NCBI RefSeq assembly: GCF_002156705.1
Contig: NZ_CP019893.1
Span: 186,001-250,000 of the forward strand
From: Natrarchaeobaculum aegyptiacum
Lineage (GTDB): Archaea > Halobacteriota > Halobacteria > Halobacteriales > Natrialbaceae
Direction: 5' to 3'
Length of the DNA stretch: 64,000 nt
Positions within the stretch are counted from its first letter, which is position 1; each line of letters opens with the position of its first letter. The notes under the pieces are model-generated. The model was not told the origin of the DNA, did no database searches, and was given only the letters and a program-made list of their open reading frames with translations. Shown here one piece after another: positions 17,078 to 25,289 of the stretch. Both the position numbers and the translations under genes were made by a program.

Positions 17078-18381
17078 GGATTGTGCACCTCCTCACGGTC
17101 TCCCGCTCCGTCACCGCCGTCTGCACCTCCCTCGCCGACCAGCAACTCCTCGAGATACGCCGAGAGAAACGTTCCCTCGGGGTCGAGTTCCCGGCGAATC
17201 TCCTGGAACCGGTCCCACTCTGGGTACTGTTCACGGAGTTCCGCGGCCCGGAGAGTGTGTTTCTTCCCCCAGTGGGGTCGGCCGTCGTACTCGTGGAACA
17301 GCCCCTCGAGGTCGTGAAAGTACGGCCAGTGGTCGAGTTCGGCGTTCTGGATCAGCGAGATGGTCATCACGTCGCGGTCGTACTCCGTCGAGAGCATGGC
17401 GTCGTCTGCGGCGACGGTCCGGACGAGCAGTCGCCAGCCCACGTCGGCCCGCCAGTTCTCGCGGACGCGGTCGCGAACGCGTTCGAAGCACTCGAGGCCG
17501 TCCTCGGCTGGGAGGGCGTACTCCATCTCGTCGAACTCGCGGCCGATGTCGTCGTGTTCGGGGATGGTCTCTTGCCACCAGCCCGTCTGGTCTTCGACCT
17601 GCGTCGCGTAGGAGAGGTCCGCGTGGTCGGTCCCGCCGCCAGGGGCGTTCAGCAGGCGGAGTTTGACCTCGTTCGACCGCGGGTACCAGTAGAAATCGAA
17701 GTTACGGTTCTCCTCGATCAGCTCGGGAAGGTGGTCTCGACACGCCTCCCAGTTCGTACAGTACTCCCGGCGCTGGACCTTGTAGGTGGTCTGCAGGTCG
17801 AGTTCGATCTCGGTGAGGATGCCGAGCGCGCCGAGTGAGACCCGGAGCGCCCGGAGGAGGTCCGGATCCTCCTCGGCACGAAATTCGCGGATCTCACCGG
17901 TGCCGGTGACCAGCCGCCCGCCGACGAGCGCACCCGAGAGGTTCTCGAACTCGGGACCGGTGCCGTGGGTCCCGGTCCCGAACGCGCCCGCGACGGTCTG
18001 CATCGAGACGTCGCCGAGGTTCGGAACGGCGAGGTTCCGGTCGTGCAGTTCCGTCCCGGCCTCCTCGAGCGTCGTCCCGGCCCGGAGGGTCGCCCGACCG
18101 GCGTCTGGGTCGTGGTCGACCACGCCCGTCATCTTCGTGAGCGAGACGACCACGTCCTCGGTCTCGACGACGGGCGTCCAGGAGTGGCCTGCGCCGGCGA
18201 CGCGGACGGTGCGGCCCTCTTCGGCACATCGTCGGACGATCGCCTGCAGCTCCGACTCGTCTTCGGGCTCGAGCACTTCGTCGGGCTCGAACGAGATGCT
18301 ACCAGACCAGTTGGTCCACTCCCCAACGTCTGCCTCGTCGATCGACGCTGGCGCTGAGTCCTGGTCTTCACCCACGATCAC
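17074..18381 (-). CDS. FAD-dependent sugar-lactone oxidase-like protein (ALO/GULO family)
   Basis: This 435-residue flavoprotein of the VAO family resembles D-arabinono-1,4-lactone and L-gulonolactone oxidases. The PP-loop AGAGHSWTPV contains His66, the position that carries covalently bound FAD in this family. GTGTHGTG (135-142), ALRVSLGALGILTEIELDLQ and the C-terminal GRPHWGKKHTL are characteristic. The GTG start overlaps the stop of the upstream ASRT gene (GTGA) and its own stop overlaps the downstream ASRT start (ATGA), so all three genes are translationally coupled. The substrate is probably an aldonolactone or polyol, by family only. Confidence 0.9.
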   Translation of the reverse strand: MIVGEDQDSAPASIDEADVGEWTNWSGSISFEPDEVLEPEDESELQAIVRRCAEEGRTVRVAGAGHSWTPVVETEDVVVSLTKMTGVVDHDPDAGRATLRAGTTLEEAGTELHDRNLAVPNLGDVSMQTVAGAFGTGTHGTGPEFENLSGALVGGRLVTGTGEIREFRAEEDPDLLRALRVSLGALGILTEIELDLQTTYKVQRREYCTNWEACRDHLPELIEENRNFDFYWYPRSNEVKLRLLNAPGGGTDHADLSYATQVEDQTGWWQETIPEHDDIGREFDEMEYALPAEDGLECFERVRDRVRENWRADVGWRLLVRTVAADDAMLSTEYDRDVMTISLIQNAELDHWPYFHDLEGLFHEYDGRPHWGKKHTLRAAELREQYPEWDRFQEIRRELDPEGTFLSAYLEELLVGEGGADGGDGAGDREEVHNP

Positions 18382-18746
18382 TCACCCGGGTAGGCCATCG
18401 TCGAGAGCAGGGCGTTCTCGGCCTGTCTCGAGTCGAGACGGGTGTGCTGGCAGACGACCGGAACGTCCGACTCGATCACACTCGCGAAGTCTTCGCCCGT
18501 CGGTACTTCTTCGGGCTCTTCGAACTCGTTGTACCGGAAGTGTCTGGTTCGGTTCGCGGGAACGGTCTTCTCGTAGGGGCCGACCGGCTCCCGATCGGTG
18601 AAGTAGATCGTGATCTCGAGGGTTGCATCCTCCCCGGTCGCGTTCAGCACGCAGACGCTCTCGTGGCTCTCCATCTCGGGTTCGGGCCCGGTGCTCTCCT
18701 CGGGGATGTACCCTTCCGGGATGGCCCACGTGTGTTTGCCGGTCAT
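18378..18746 (-). CDS. ASRT-family protein (sensory rhodopsin transducer-like), copy 2
   Basis: The 122-residue product is very close to the Anabaena sensory rhodopsin transducer in length and motifs: WAIPEGYIPEESTGPEPEME, SHESVCVLNA, EITIYFTDREPVGPYEKTVP, FASVIESDVPVVCQHTRLDS and RQAENALLSTMAYPGE. The ATG at 18746 matches the known protein's start; longer frames upstream are Pro/Arg-rich noise. A TATA-like CGTTATCC lies about 32 bases before it. It is the first gene of the three-gene operon. Family members form beta-sandwich tetramers; a ligand-binding or regulatory role for the flavoprotein product is inference. Confidence 0.93.
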   Translation of the reverse strand: MTGKHTWAIPEGYIPEESTGPEPEMESHESVCVLNATGEDATLEITIYFTDREPVGPYEKTVPANRTRHFRYNEFEEPEEVPTGEDFASVIESDVPVVCQHTRLDSRQAENALLSTMAYPGE

Positions 18747-18881
18747 GGTGGTACTGGTCGACCACGGAGAGGCGGATAACGAACCGGCTTGTACCCTCAG
18801 GCGCGGTGGTGGTCGCGGCCACGGTGGCGCGCGTTGCACCGAACGGACCGTTTTTGTTCTCCCGCTGCCAACTCGAGGCGA

Positions 18882-20453
18882 ATGCTACCGAAGGACCTGC
18901 GTCGGGTCTCGCGGGCCGGCGGGGGCTATCACCCCCAGTTCGCCGACCGCGAGCACCGCCCGCTCGCCGCTCGGGTCATCGGCACCTACCAGGGCCACGT
19001 CGGCGAGCCGCGGGCGACACTCGAGGCCGCACTGACCGACCTCGAGCGCGACCACGAGGACTTCAAGCTGGTCCGTGGGCTGGCCGCGCTGGTCGAGCGC
19101 GACGCGTCCTTCGAGACCGAGGCGGCGATCGAGCCCGAACGCGCCCGCCGTGCCGTGTTCGAAGCCGCCGAGGCCGTCGGCGTCGTCACCGAGGACGAAC
19201 GCGCGATGGCCTACATCCGCGCCGGCGAGGCGGTGGGCGTCTCGCCGGATACCTTGCAGCGAGCGCTCTACGCTGATCTAGAGGAGCGTCAGGTGCTCGA
19301 CCGTGTCGAGCCACGGTGGGGCCCCGAGGGATTGATCGCTCAGTACAACCTCTCGCTCGCCCAGAGCGCACTGTTCGACGCGACGGAGGTCCGGGTGCGC
19401 TCGAGTGATCCGAAGGCGCTGGTCTCGGCGGTCAAGCGACTCCGGTTGATGTACGAGATTCGGCGTCCGTCGGCCGCTTCCTCCGGTCCCGAGTCCGGTT
19501 CTGCACCCGAAGCCGACTTCGAACACGACCGAGACGCAGCCAGCGACCGCGAGGTGATCGTCACCGGCCCGACCCACCTCTTCCGTGCGAGCCGACGCTA
19601 CGGCACCCGGTTCGCCCGCCTGCTCCGGACCGTCACTGCGGCCGAGGCGTGGCACCTCGAGGCGACCATCGACGACCGGGGGACCGAGCGGACGCTCGAA
19701 CTCTCCCACGAAGATCCGATTCGAATCCCCGACGCCGAACCGATCACGGACGTCAGCTACGACAGCAACGTCGAGGCCGACTTCGCGGGCCGATTTTCAG
19801 CGCTCGACCTCGAGTGGGACCTCGTGCGCGAGCCCGAGCCGCTTGCGACCGGAACCCGGGTGATGATCCCGGACTTCGCGTTCGATTACAGGCACAGTGA
19901 CTTCCGCGTCTACTTCGAGATCATGGGCTTCTGGACGCCCGAGTACGTCGAGAAGAAGTTATCACAATTACAGGACCTCGAGGACGTCGAACTCGTCGTT
20001 GCCGTCGACGAGTCGCTGGGCGTCGGCGAGGAAATCGCCGCGCGCGACCACCGCGCGATCACCTATACCGGGTCGGTTCGGCTCAAGGACGTCGCGAGCG
20101 TGCTCCGGGAGTACGAACGCCAGCTCGTCGCCGACCAGGCCGCGGCGCTGCCAGAAGAACTGCGCCCCGGCGAGGACGCGATCACGCTCGAGACCCTCGC
20201 CGACCGCCACGGCGTCGGCGTGGACGCCCTCGACGACGTCGCTTTTCCGGAGCACGAGCGCGTCGGGCGGGCGCTCGTGCGGCCGTCAACGCTCGAGGAC
20301 CTCGACCGGGAGATCGAGCCCGGACTCAGCCTCTCCGAGGTCGAGACAGTACTCGAGGCGCACGGACTCGAGGACGCCAGCGCGGTGCTCGCAGAACTGG
20401 GCTATCGGGTCGAGTGGGAGGGGTTAGTCGGCGGAACCGTGGTCGAGCGGTGA
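18882..20453 (+). CDS. bax1: Bax1-type nuclease, partner of XPB (DUF790)
   Basis: Bax1 is a structure-specific nuclease that binds archaeal XPB in DNA repair. The 523-residue product opens MLPKDLRRVSRAGGGYHPQF and has the DUF790 core, ending with the nuclease fold in which MIPDFAF, FEIMGFWTPEYVEKKL and DVELVVAVDESLG supply the expected Asp and Glu residues and a beta-strand/helix core. The ATG at 18882 is about 28 bases after a T-rich TATA. It is normally adjacent to the XPB gene; here it is separated by four or five genes and has its own promoter. Confidence 0.92.
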   Translation: MLPKDLRRVSRAGGGYHPQFADREHRPLAARVIGTYQGHVGEPRATLEAALTDLERDHEDFKLVRGLAALVERDASFETEAAIEPERARRAVFEAAEAVGVVTEDERAMAYIRAGEAVGVSPDTLQRALYADLEERQVLDRVEPRWGPEGLIAQYNLSLAQSALFDATEVRVRSSDPKALVSAVKRLRLMYEIRRPSAASSGPESGSAPEADFEHDRDAASDREVIVTGPTHLFRASRRYGTRFARLLRTVTAAEAWHLEATIDDRGTERTLELSHEDPIRIPDAEPITDVSYDSNVEADFAGRFSALDLEWDLVREPEPLATGTRVMIPDFAFDYRHSDFRVYFEIMGFWTPEYVEKKLSQLQDLEDVELVVAVDESLGVGEEIAARDHRAITYTGSVRLKDVASVLREYERQLVADQAAALPEELRPGEDAITLETLADRHGVGVDALDDVAFPEHERVGRALVRPSTLEDLDREIEPGLSLSEVETVLEAHGLEDASAVLAELGYRVEWEGLVGGTVVER

Positions 20454-20475
20454 CAACTCGAACTTCGGCAGCGAT

Positions 20476-21873
20476 TCAGTCATCGTCGCCCGTCAGACTC
20501 CCCCGCTCGTGCATCATCGCCGTCCCGCGCTCGAGCCAGCCCTTCCGGAGGTAGACTGCGCCGACGAACAGGTTTCGCCAGAGCCAGTCGGCGACGATGG
20601 CGACGTAGGCAGCGACGACCCCGTACTCGAGCTGGACGCCGAAGACGTAGGTGATCCCGAGCAGGAAGAACACGGCACCGGTGACTTTGGCGTAAAACGG
20701 TGGGCGGGTCTCGCTGCCGCCGCGGAGCGAGCCCGCGAGGACGACGTACAGCGCGATGAGGACGGTCGCGATGGCGTAGGCGCGGGCGAAGTCGGTCGCG
20801 TAGGCGATCGTGGCCGGGTCGCGCGTGAACACGAGGACGACCCACTCGGCGGTGGCGAAGATGCCGGCCCCGAGCGCGCCGACGGTGAGGACCGCGATCC
20901 CTGCCGCCGCGAGCCCGTTGAAGTACGCCTCCTCGGGGTCGCCGCGGCCGAGTGACTGCCCGCAGATGATGTTGGCGGCGGTGCCGTACCCTCTCGAGAG
21001 CGGCGAGGACAGTTGCTGGTAGACCCGGCGACCGATGTGGTAGGCCGCGTTGACCTCGGTGCCGAATGTGAGCAGGATGGCGTTGAACGGGAACTCGGCG
21101 ATCAGTTCGGTGATCCCCTCGGCGATTCTGGGGGCACTGATGACCAGCAGTTGCCTGGCGACGACGAGTTTGGTGGGGCGAACGAACGAGAGGTCGCTAA
21201 CCGAGCTGTGGATGATCAGGAGGAACGTCAGCGCTGCAAGCGTATCGCCGACCGCCGTCGCGAGTGCGATGCCGACGATCGACAGTTCCGGGAACGGGCC
21301 GAGTCCGAACGCCAGCGTCACGGTGAGGACGATGTTGATCGCGTTCGCTCCCGCGTTGACGTACATCGGGGTGCGGGTATCGCCGGTCCCCTGAATCGAC
21401 CGGGCGGCGATCATCGTCACGTGGAACGCCGGCGCGGTGACCATGATGATCGCGAGGTAGAGCCCGCCGAGTCTGACGGTCTCGGCCTCCGCACCGAGGA
21501 TGCCGATCGCCCAGTAGCTCCCGACGAGTCCGAACAGGACGAACGGGAGCCCGGCCAGAATCCCGAGCCCGAGCGCCTGCGTGACGGCCTCGTTCCGGTT
21601 CGCGACCTGCCCGCTCCCCGTGTCCTGACTCGAAAGGGCGATCGCGCCGTCGCCGACGCCCAGCCCGAACCACAGCGGGAGCCGGCCGTAGATGTCCGCG
21701 AGGCCGACCGCCGCGACGGCCGCCGGTGAGAAGAACCCGGCGACGACGAGGTCGGTGGTCCGCATCAGCGTCCGCAGGACCTGCTCGGCCATCACGGGCC
21801 AGGAGAGGTCGAACACGCGTCTCCAGACCGCGAACACGCGAGCCTGCAGCGCGGAATCGATACCGAGGGGCAC
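20476..21873 (-). CDS. MATE-family efflux transporter
   Basis: The 465-residue membrane protein has twelve predicted segments and MATE features, such as LSWPVMAEQVLRTLMRTTDL at the start, VGLGVGDGAIALSSQ-type loop, AARSIQGTGDTRTPMYVNAG, and the repeat of this pattern in the second half (AYHIGRRVYQQLSSPLSRGY, then SLRGGSETRPPFYAKV). MATE proteins export cationic drugs or metabolites using Na+ or H+. The GTG at 21873 was chosen because it starts the first helix correctly and is about 28 bases from a TTACATA box. It converges on bax1 with 22 bases between stops. Confidence 0.92.
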   Translation of the reverse strand: MPLGIDSALQARVFAVWRRVFDLSWPVMAEQVLRTLMRTTDLVVAGFFSPAAVAAVGLADIYGRLPLWFGLGVGDGAIALSSQDTGSGQVANRNEAVTQALGLGILAGLPFVLFGLVGSYWAIGILGAEAETVRLGGLYLAIIMVTAPAFHVTMIAARSIQGTGDTRTPMYVNAGANAINIVLTVTLAFGLGPFPELSIVGIALATAVGDTLAALTFLLIIHSSVSDLSFVRPTKLVVARQLLVISAPRIAEGITELIAEFPFNAILLTFGTEVNAAYHIGRRVYQQLSSPLSRGYGTAANIICGQSLGRGDPEEAYFNGLAAAGIAVLTVGALGAGIFATAEWVVLVFTRDPATIAYATDFARAYAIATVLIALYVVLAGSLRGGSETRPPFYAKVTGAVFFLLGITYVFGVQLEYGVVAAYVAIVADWLWRNLFVGAVYLRKGWLERGTAMMHERGSLTGDDD

Positions 21874-21998
21874 ACACGAGTTTCGCGTCACCGGCCTATG
21901 TAACCTGAGAAAGCGGAGGGTCGATCCGGCTGCACGCCCGCCCACGGCACGCGCACGTCCAACCCTTATTCCGACCGCCGGTGTGGGACTCCTCGAAC

Positions 21999-22853
21999 AT
22001 GTCTCTGACGACGACGTCTGCTCGCGGGCACCTCGCGGGAACCTACCCCTACGTTCGGGTCGGCGACGGACCGAAGACGCTGCTCGTGATCCCCGGAATC
22101 GGTGACGCGATGTTCGACGGCGAGTACGGCCGCGCAGGCGAACTCCTCGCGCGCCGCCAGTTCGAACGGTTCGCAGACGACTACACCGTCTTCCTCGTGA
22201 GCCGACCCCGTGGCCTCGACGAGGACGACTCCATCGAATCGATGGCCGAGGACTACGCGCGCGTTCTCGAGTCGTGGGTGGGCCCCGCGTCCGTCCTCGG
22301 GCTCTCGATGGGTGGACTGATCGCACAGGAACTGGCCCGCAAACGCCCCTCCATGGTCGACAAACTCGTCGTCGGCGTCTCGGGGTGTCGCGTGGCCGCG
22401 GATAGCCAGCCGCTGCTCCGTCGCCTGCACGGACTCGCGCTCGGCGAAGAGTGGGTCGAAATCCGGTCGGAACTGCTCGAGGCGATGCACACCGGGGTGC
22501 GGCGGAAACTCTTCCCGCTCGCCTCCCGGACGGTTGGTCGGCTCCGGCCGCCGACCCCGGCAGAGCCCCGGGACGTCGTCGTCTCGTTCGAGGCCGTCCG
22601 CGAGTACGACGGGACGGACCGCCTCGGTGGCATCGAACCCCGAACGCTCGTCATCGGGGCCGACGAGGACCCCTTCTTCCCCGAGTCGATCCTTCGGGAG
22701 ACCCACGCCGGGCTCCCCGACTCGCAACTCGCACTCTTTACCGGCGCTCGTCACGGCGTCTTCCTCGAGCGCAAAGACGGGTTCGACACCTCTGTCAAAC
22801 GGTTCCTCGAGCGCGAAACGGCGCGCGTGAGACAGCAGCCAGGGCCGAGGTGA
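21999..22853 (+). CDS. Alpha/beta hydrolase
   Basis: The 284-residue product has the alpha/beta-hydrolase fold: oxyanion strand LLVIPGIGDAM, nucleophile elbow GLSMGG (Ser near residue 101), acid Asp in VIGADEDPFF, and His in FTGARHGVFLE. The substrate is not inferable. The ATG at 21999 is 30 bases after CTTATT, a fitting TATA. The gene is divergent from the MATE gene. Confidence 0.9.
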   Translation: MSLTTTSARGHLAGTYPYVRVGDGPKTLLVIPGIGDAMFDGEYGRAGELLARRQFERFADDYTVFLVSRPRGLDEDDSIESMAEDYARVLESWVGPASVLGLSMGGLIAQELARKRPSMVDKLVVGVSGCRVAADSQPLLRRLHGLALGEEWVEIRSELLEAMHTGVRRKLFPLASRTVGRLRPPTPAEPRDVVVSFEAVREYDGTDRLGGIEPRTLVIGADEDPFFPESILRETHAGLPDSQLALFTGARHGVFLERKDGFDTSVKRFLERETARVRQQPGPR

Positions 22854-22915
22854 CCGCTCTCGCGTCCACGGCCGTCTGGCGTGAGCGTGCGTGTGTCCGA
22901 TCCAGAGAAACAGCG

Positions 22916-23443
22916 TTACAGGTCCCGCTGGCGGCCCTTCGGAACCATCGACCGCAGTTCGCCGTGGACGTACAACCCGATCCCGAGCGGGGCGCGTTCG
23001 CCAGCGAGGGAGTGAGCGGCGATCAGGTAGCCCCAGTCGCCGTCCCACTCGAGTTCTTGATCCTCGCCGTCGGCGAACCGTTCGGCCTGCTCGCGCTCGA
23101 GGTCGATCACGCACCCGGTCGCGTGGTGGCCAACGCGCTGGACGAAGTCCGTCGTGGGCTTCCAGTGTTCCTGCCGGGTCCGCAGGCAGGTCATCCCCAG
23201 CGACTCGACCTCGAGCGGGGTGGGAGCCTCACCTGCGTAGATCCAGATCTTGCCGGCGCCTTTCTCCCAGAACGTGTAGTCGTCGAAGGTCTCGGGCGGG
23301 ATACCGAACCGATCCGCGAAGTAGTCGACGACCTCCTCGCGGCTGACGCGACCCTCGACCGTACGGTCGGCGGGCGTCTCGGGCAGCCGATCGAACCGCT
23401 GGCCGATGTTTTGCTCGTCACCAGCCTCCCCGTCTCCAGCCAT
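22916..23443 (-). CDS. PUA-like RNA-binding partner of the upstream methyltransferase
   Basis: The 175-residue product starts acidic and then has REEVVDYFADRFGIPPETFD, FWEKGAGKIWIYAGEAPTPL, GMTCLRTRQEHWKPTTDFVQ and WGYLIAAHSLAGERAPLGIG. This pattern resembles the extra domain found fused at the C-terminus of some RsmF/NSUN enzymes or in Nip7-like proteins. Its ATG overlaps the methyltransferase stop by one base, so the pair probably works as one RNA-modifying unit. The RNA-binding role is inferred from this context; the family in haloarchaea is uncharacterised. Confidence 0.8.
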   Translation of the reverse strand: MAGDGEAGDEQNIGQRFDRLPETPADRTVEGRVSREEVVDYFADRFGIPPETFDDYTFWEKGAGKIWIYAGEAPTPLEVESLGMTCLRTRQEHWKPTTDFVQRVGHHATGCVIDLEREQAERFADGEDQELEWDGDWGYLIAAHSLAGERAPLGIGLYVHGELRSMVPKGRQRDL

Positions 23444-24351
23444 CAGGCGGTCACCTCCAGTTTCGCGACGAAGAACCCGCCGGTGTCGTTCTGGTGGGGA
23501 TAGATCCGGATCGCGTCCTCGAGACTCGCGTCGAAGGCCCGGTCCTGCCACTCGGTGAGGCCGGGGTCGTGCTCGAGGCCGACCTCGAAGTCGACGACAC
23601 GGCAGTCTTCCTCCTCCAGGGCGTGCTGGACGACGGCCTCGTTCTCCTCGGGGGCGAACGTGCACGTCGAGTAGACGACGGTGCCACCCTCGCGAGTGGT
23701 CTGGATCGCCCGCCGGAGAATGCCCTTCTGGATGCCCGAAACGCTGTCGACGTAGCCTTCGGACCACTCGTCTAGCGCGTCGGGGTTCTTCCGGATCGTT
23801 CCCTCGCACGAGCAGGGGACGTCCACGAGCGCGCGGTCGAATTCGTCGAACGAGAGCCGCTTCATCGAGTAATTTCGCGCGTCGCTCTTCGTCACGAGCA
23901 GGCTCGTCGCCCCGAGTCGCTCGGCGTTGAACCGCAGCGCCGAGAGTCGCCCGAGGTTGCTGTCGTTCGCGACGACGGTTCCGCGGTCGTCCATCAGCGC
24001 CGCGAGCTGAGTCGCTTTCCCGCCCGGCGCGGCACAGCAGTCCCAGACGCGCTCGCCCGGCTGGGGGTCGAGAACGACTGGCGGGACGGCCGAGACCTCC
24101 TCCTGCCCGTGGGTGTAGCCGTGGAACGAGGTCCACGTCGACCCCGGCGAGTCGGTCTCGAGTCGCAGCACCCGTGGATTCCAGTCGGCCTGCTCGTAGG
24201 CGACGCCCTCCTCTTCGAGGACGTCGAGAGTGTGCTCGACCGACGCCGCGATGGTGTTCACACGGACGGCGGTGCCGAGCGGGCGCTCACAGGCGGCGAT
24301 GAACGCCTCGAAGTCGTCGATAATCGGTCGGTACCGCTCGAGTGGCTCCAT
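23443..24351 (-). CDS. RNA (cytosine-5) methyltransferase, NOL1/NOP2/Sun family
   Basis: The 302-residue enzyme transfers a methyl group from SAM to C5 of cytosine in tRNA or rRNA. It shows VRVNTI near the N-terminus, SAM motif I DCCAAPGGKATQL, VANDSNLGRLSAL, motif IV DVPCSCEGTIRKN and motif VI STCTFAPEENEAVV with the catalytic cysteine. The N-terminal PUA/ferredoxin part seen in larger members is short, and a PUA-like domain is encoded separately just downstream. The exact RNA target cannot be told from sequence. Confidence 0.93.
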   Translation of the reverse strand: MEPLERYRPIIDDFEAFIAACERPLGTAVRVNTIAASVEHTLDVLEEEGVAYEQADWNPRVLRLETDSPGSTWTSFHGYTHGQEEVSAVPPVVLDPQPGERVWDCCAAPGGKATQLAALMDDRGTVVANDSNLGRLSALRFNAERLGATSLLVTKSDARNYSMKRLSFDEFDRALVDVPCSCEGTIRKNPDALDEWSEGYVDSVSGIQKGILRRAIQTTREGGTVVYSTCTFAPEENEAVVQHALEEEDCRVVDFEVGLEHDPGLTEWQDRAFDASLEDAIRIYPHQNDTGGFFVAKLEVTA

Positions 24352-24462
24352 TACGCAGGCGTTCGCGCGCCCGTCGTTAGTCGGTTTCGAACCCGTCGGC
24401 GAGTTCGCCCTCGCCTGTGTGCGCCAGCGGCTTTATCCCTCCTCCAGCCGAACCGCCCGGAC

Positions 24463-25227
24463 ATGGCTGCGATACGGACGCAATCGGGTGCGGAAAGGTC
24501 CGAGGGGGACGACCTGGGGCTCGAGTCGCCGATTCTGGTCGAGGGCTTTCCCGGGCTGGGACTGGTCGGCAAGATTGCGACCGACCACCTGGTCGACCAG
24601 CTCGAGATGCGCTACTACGCGAGCGTCCACTGTGAGGGGCTGCCGCGGGTCGGCGTCTATCGCGACGGCGACCGCACTGCCCGCCCGCCGGTTCGGCTGT
24701 ACGTCAGTGAGAATCACGACCTGATCGCTCTGCAGAGCGACGTCCCCGTCGACGCCGATGCCCGCGAGCACGTCGCTACGTGTCTCACGGACTGGGTCGT
24801 CGAGCAGGAGGCGACGCCGATCTACCTGAGCGGGCGACCTGTCGACCGGGAGGAAAACGGTCCGTCGCTGTACGGCGTCGCGACTGGTGACGGCGCTACT
24901 GTACTCGACGCCCACGACGTTCCAACACCGCCGGAAGATGGCGTCGTCACCGGACCGACGGGTGCACTCATCGAACAGGCTGCTCGTCGGGAGTACGATA
25001 GCCTCGGACTGGTCATCGGGTGTGATCCCCAGTTTCCGGATCCCGAGGCCGCGAGCGTTCTCCTCCGGGAGGCTATCGCACCGATCGCCGGACTCGAGGT
25101 CGAGGTCGAAGCGCTCGTCGATCACGCCGAAGAGATTCGCGACCAGAAAGAACGGCTCGCCCAGCAGATGCAGGCGATCGACGAGGAAGAGAGCACGCAG
25201 GCCCGGCCGTTGCGGATGTACCAGTAG
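24463..25227 (+). CDS. PAC2-family protein (proteasome assembly chaperone-like)
   Basis: The 254-residue product has the PAC2 domain: ILVEGFPGLGLVGKIATDHL, then YASVHCEGLPRVGVYRDG and the later GPTGALIEQAARREY. Archaeal PAC2 proteins are homologous to proteasome assembly chaperones but their role is not established. The C-terminal 35 residues form a charged coiled coil (EEIRDQKERLAQQMQAIDEE). The ATG at 24463 is about 29 bases after TTTATC, a TATA box. The gene is divergent from the methyltransferase pair. Confidence 0.92.
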   Translation: MAAIRTQSGAERSEGDDLGLESPILVEGFPGLGLVGKIATDHLVDQLEMRYYASVHCEGLPRVGVYRDGDRTARPPVRLYVSENHDLIALQSDVPVDADAREHVATCLTDWVVEQEATPIYLSGRPVDREENGPSLYGVATGDGATVLDAHDVPTPPEDGVVTGPTGALIEQAARREYDSLGLVIGCDPQFPDPEAASVLLREAIAPIAGLEVEVEALVDHAEEIRDQKERLAQQMQAIDEEESTQARPLRMYQ

Positions 25228-25289
25228 CGTTGTCACACGGTGATTACGTGGGTCGGGATTATGATTGTCGAGTGTGAACACCAGCCACT

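Noticed and set aside
23451..24351. Additional long frames on both strands inside the RNA methyltransferase gene
   Set aside because: Mirror images of the real frame due to high GC content.
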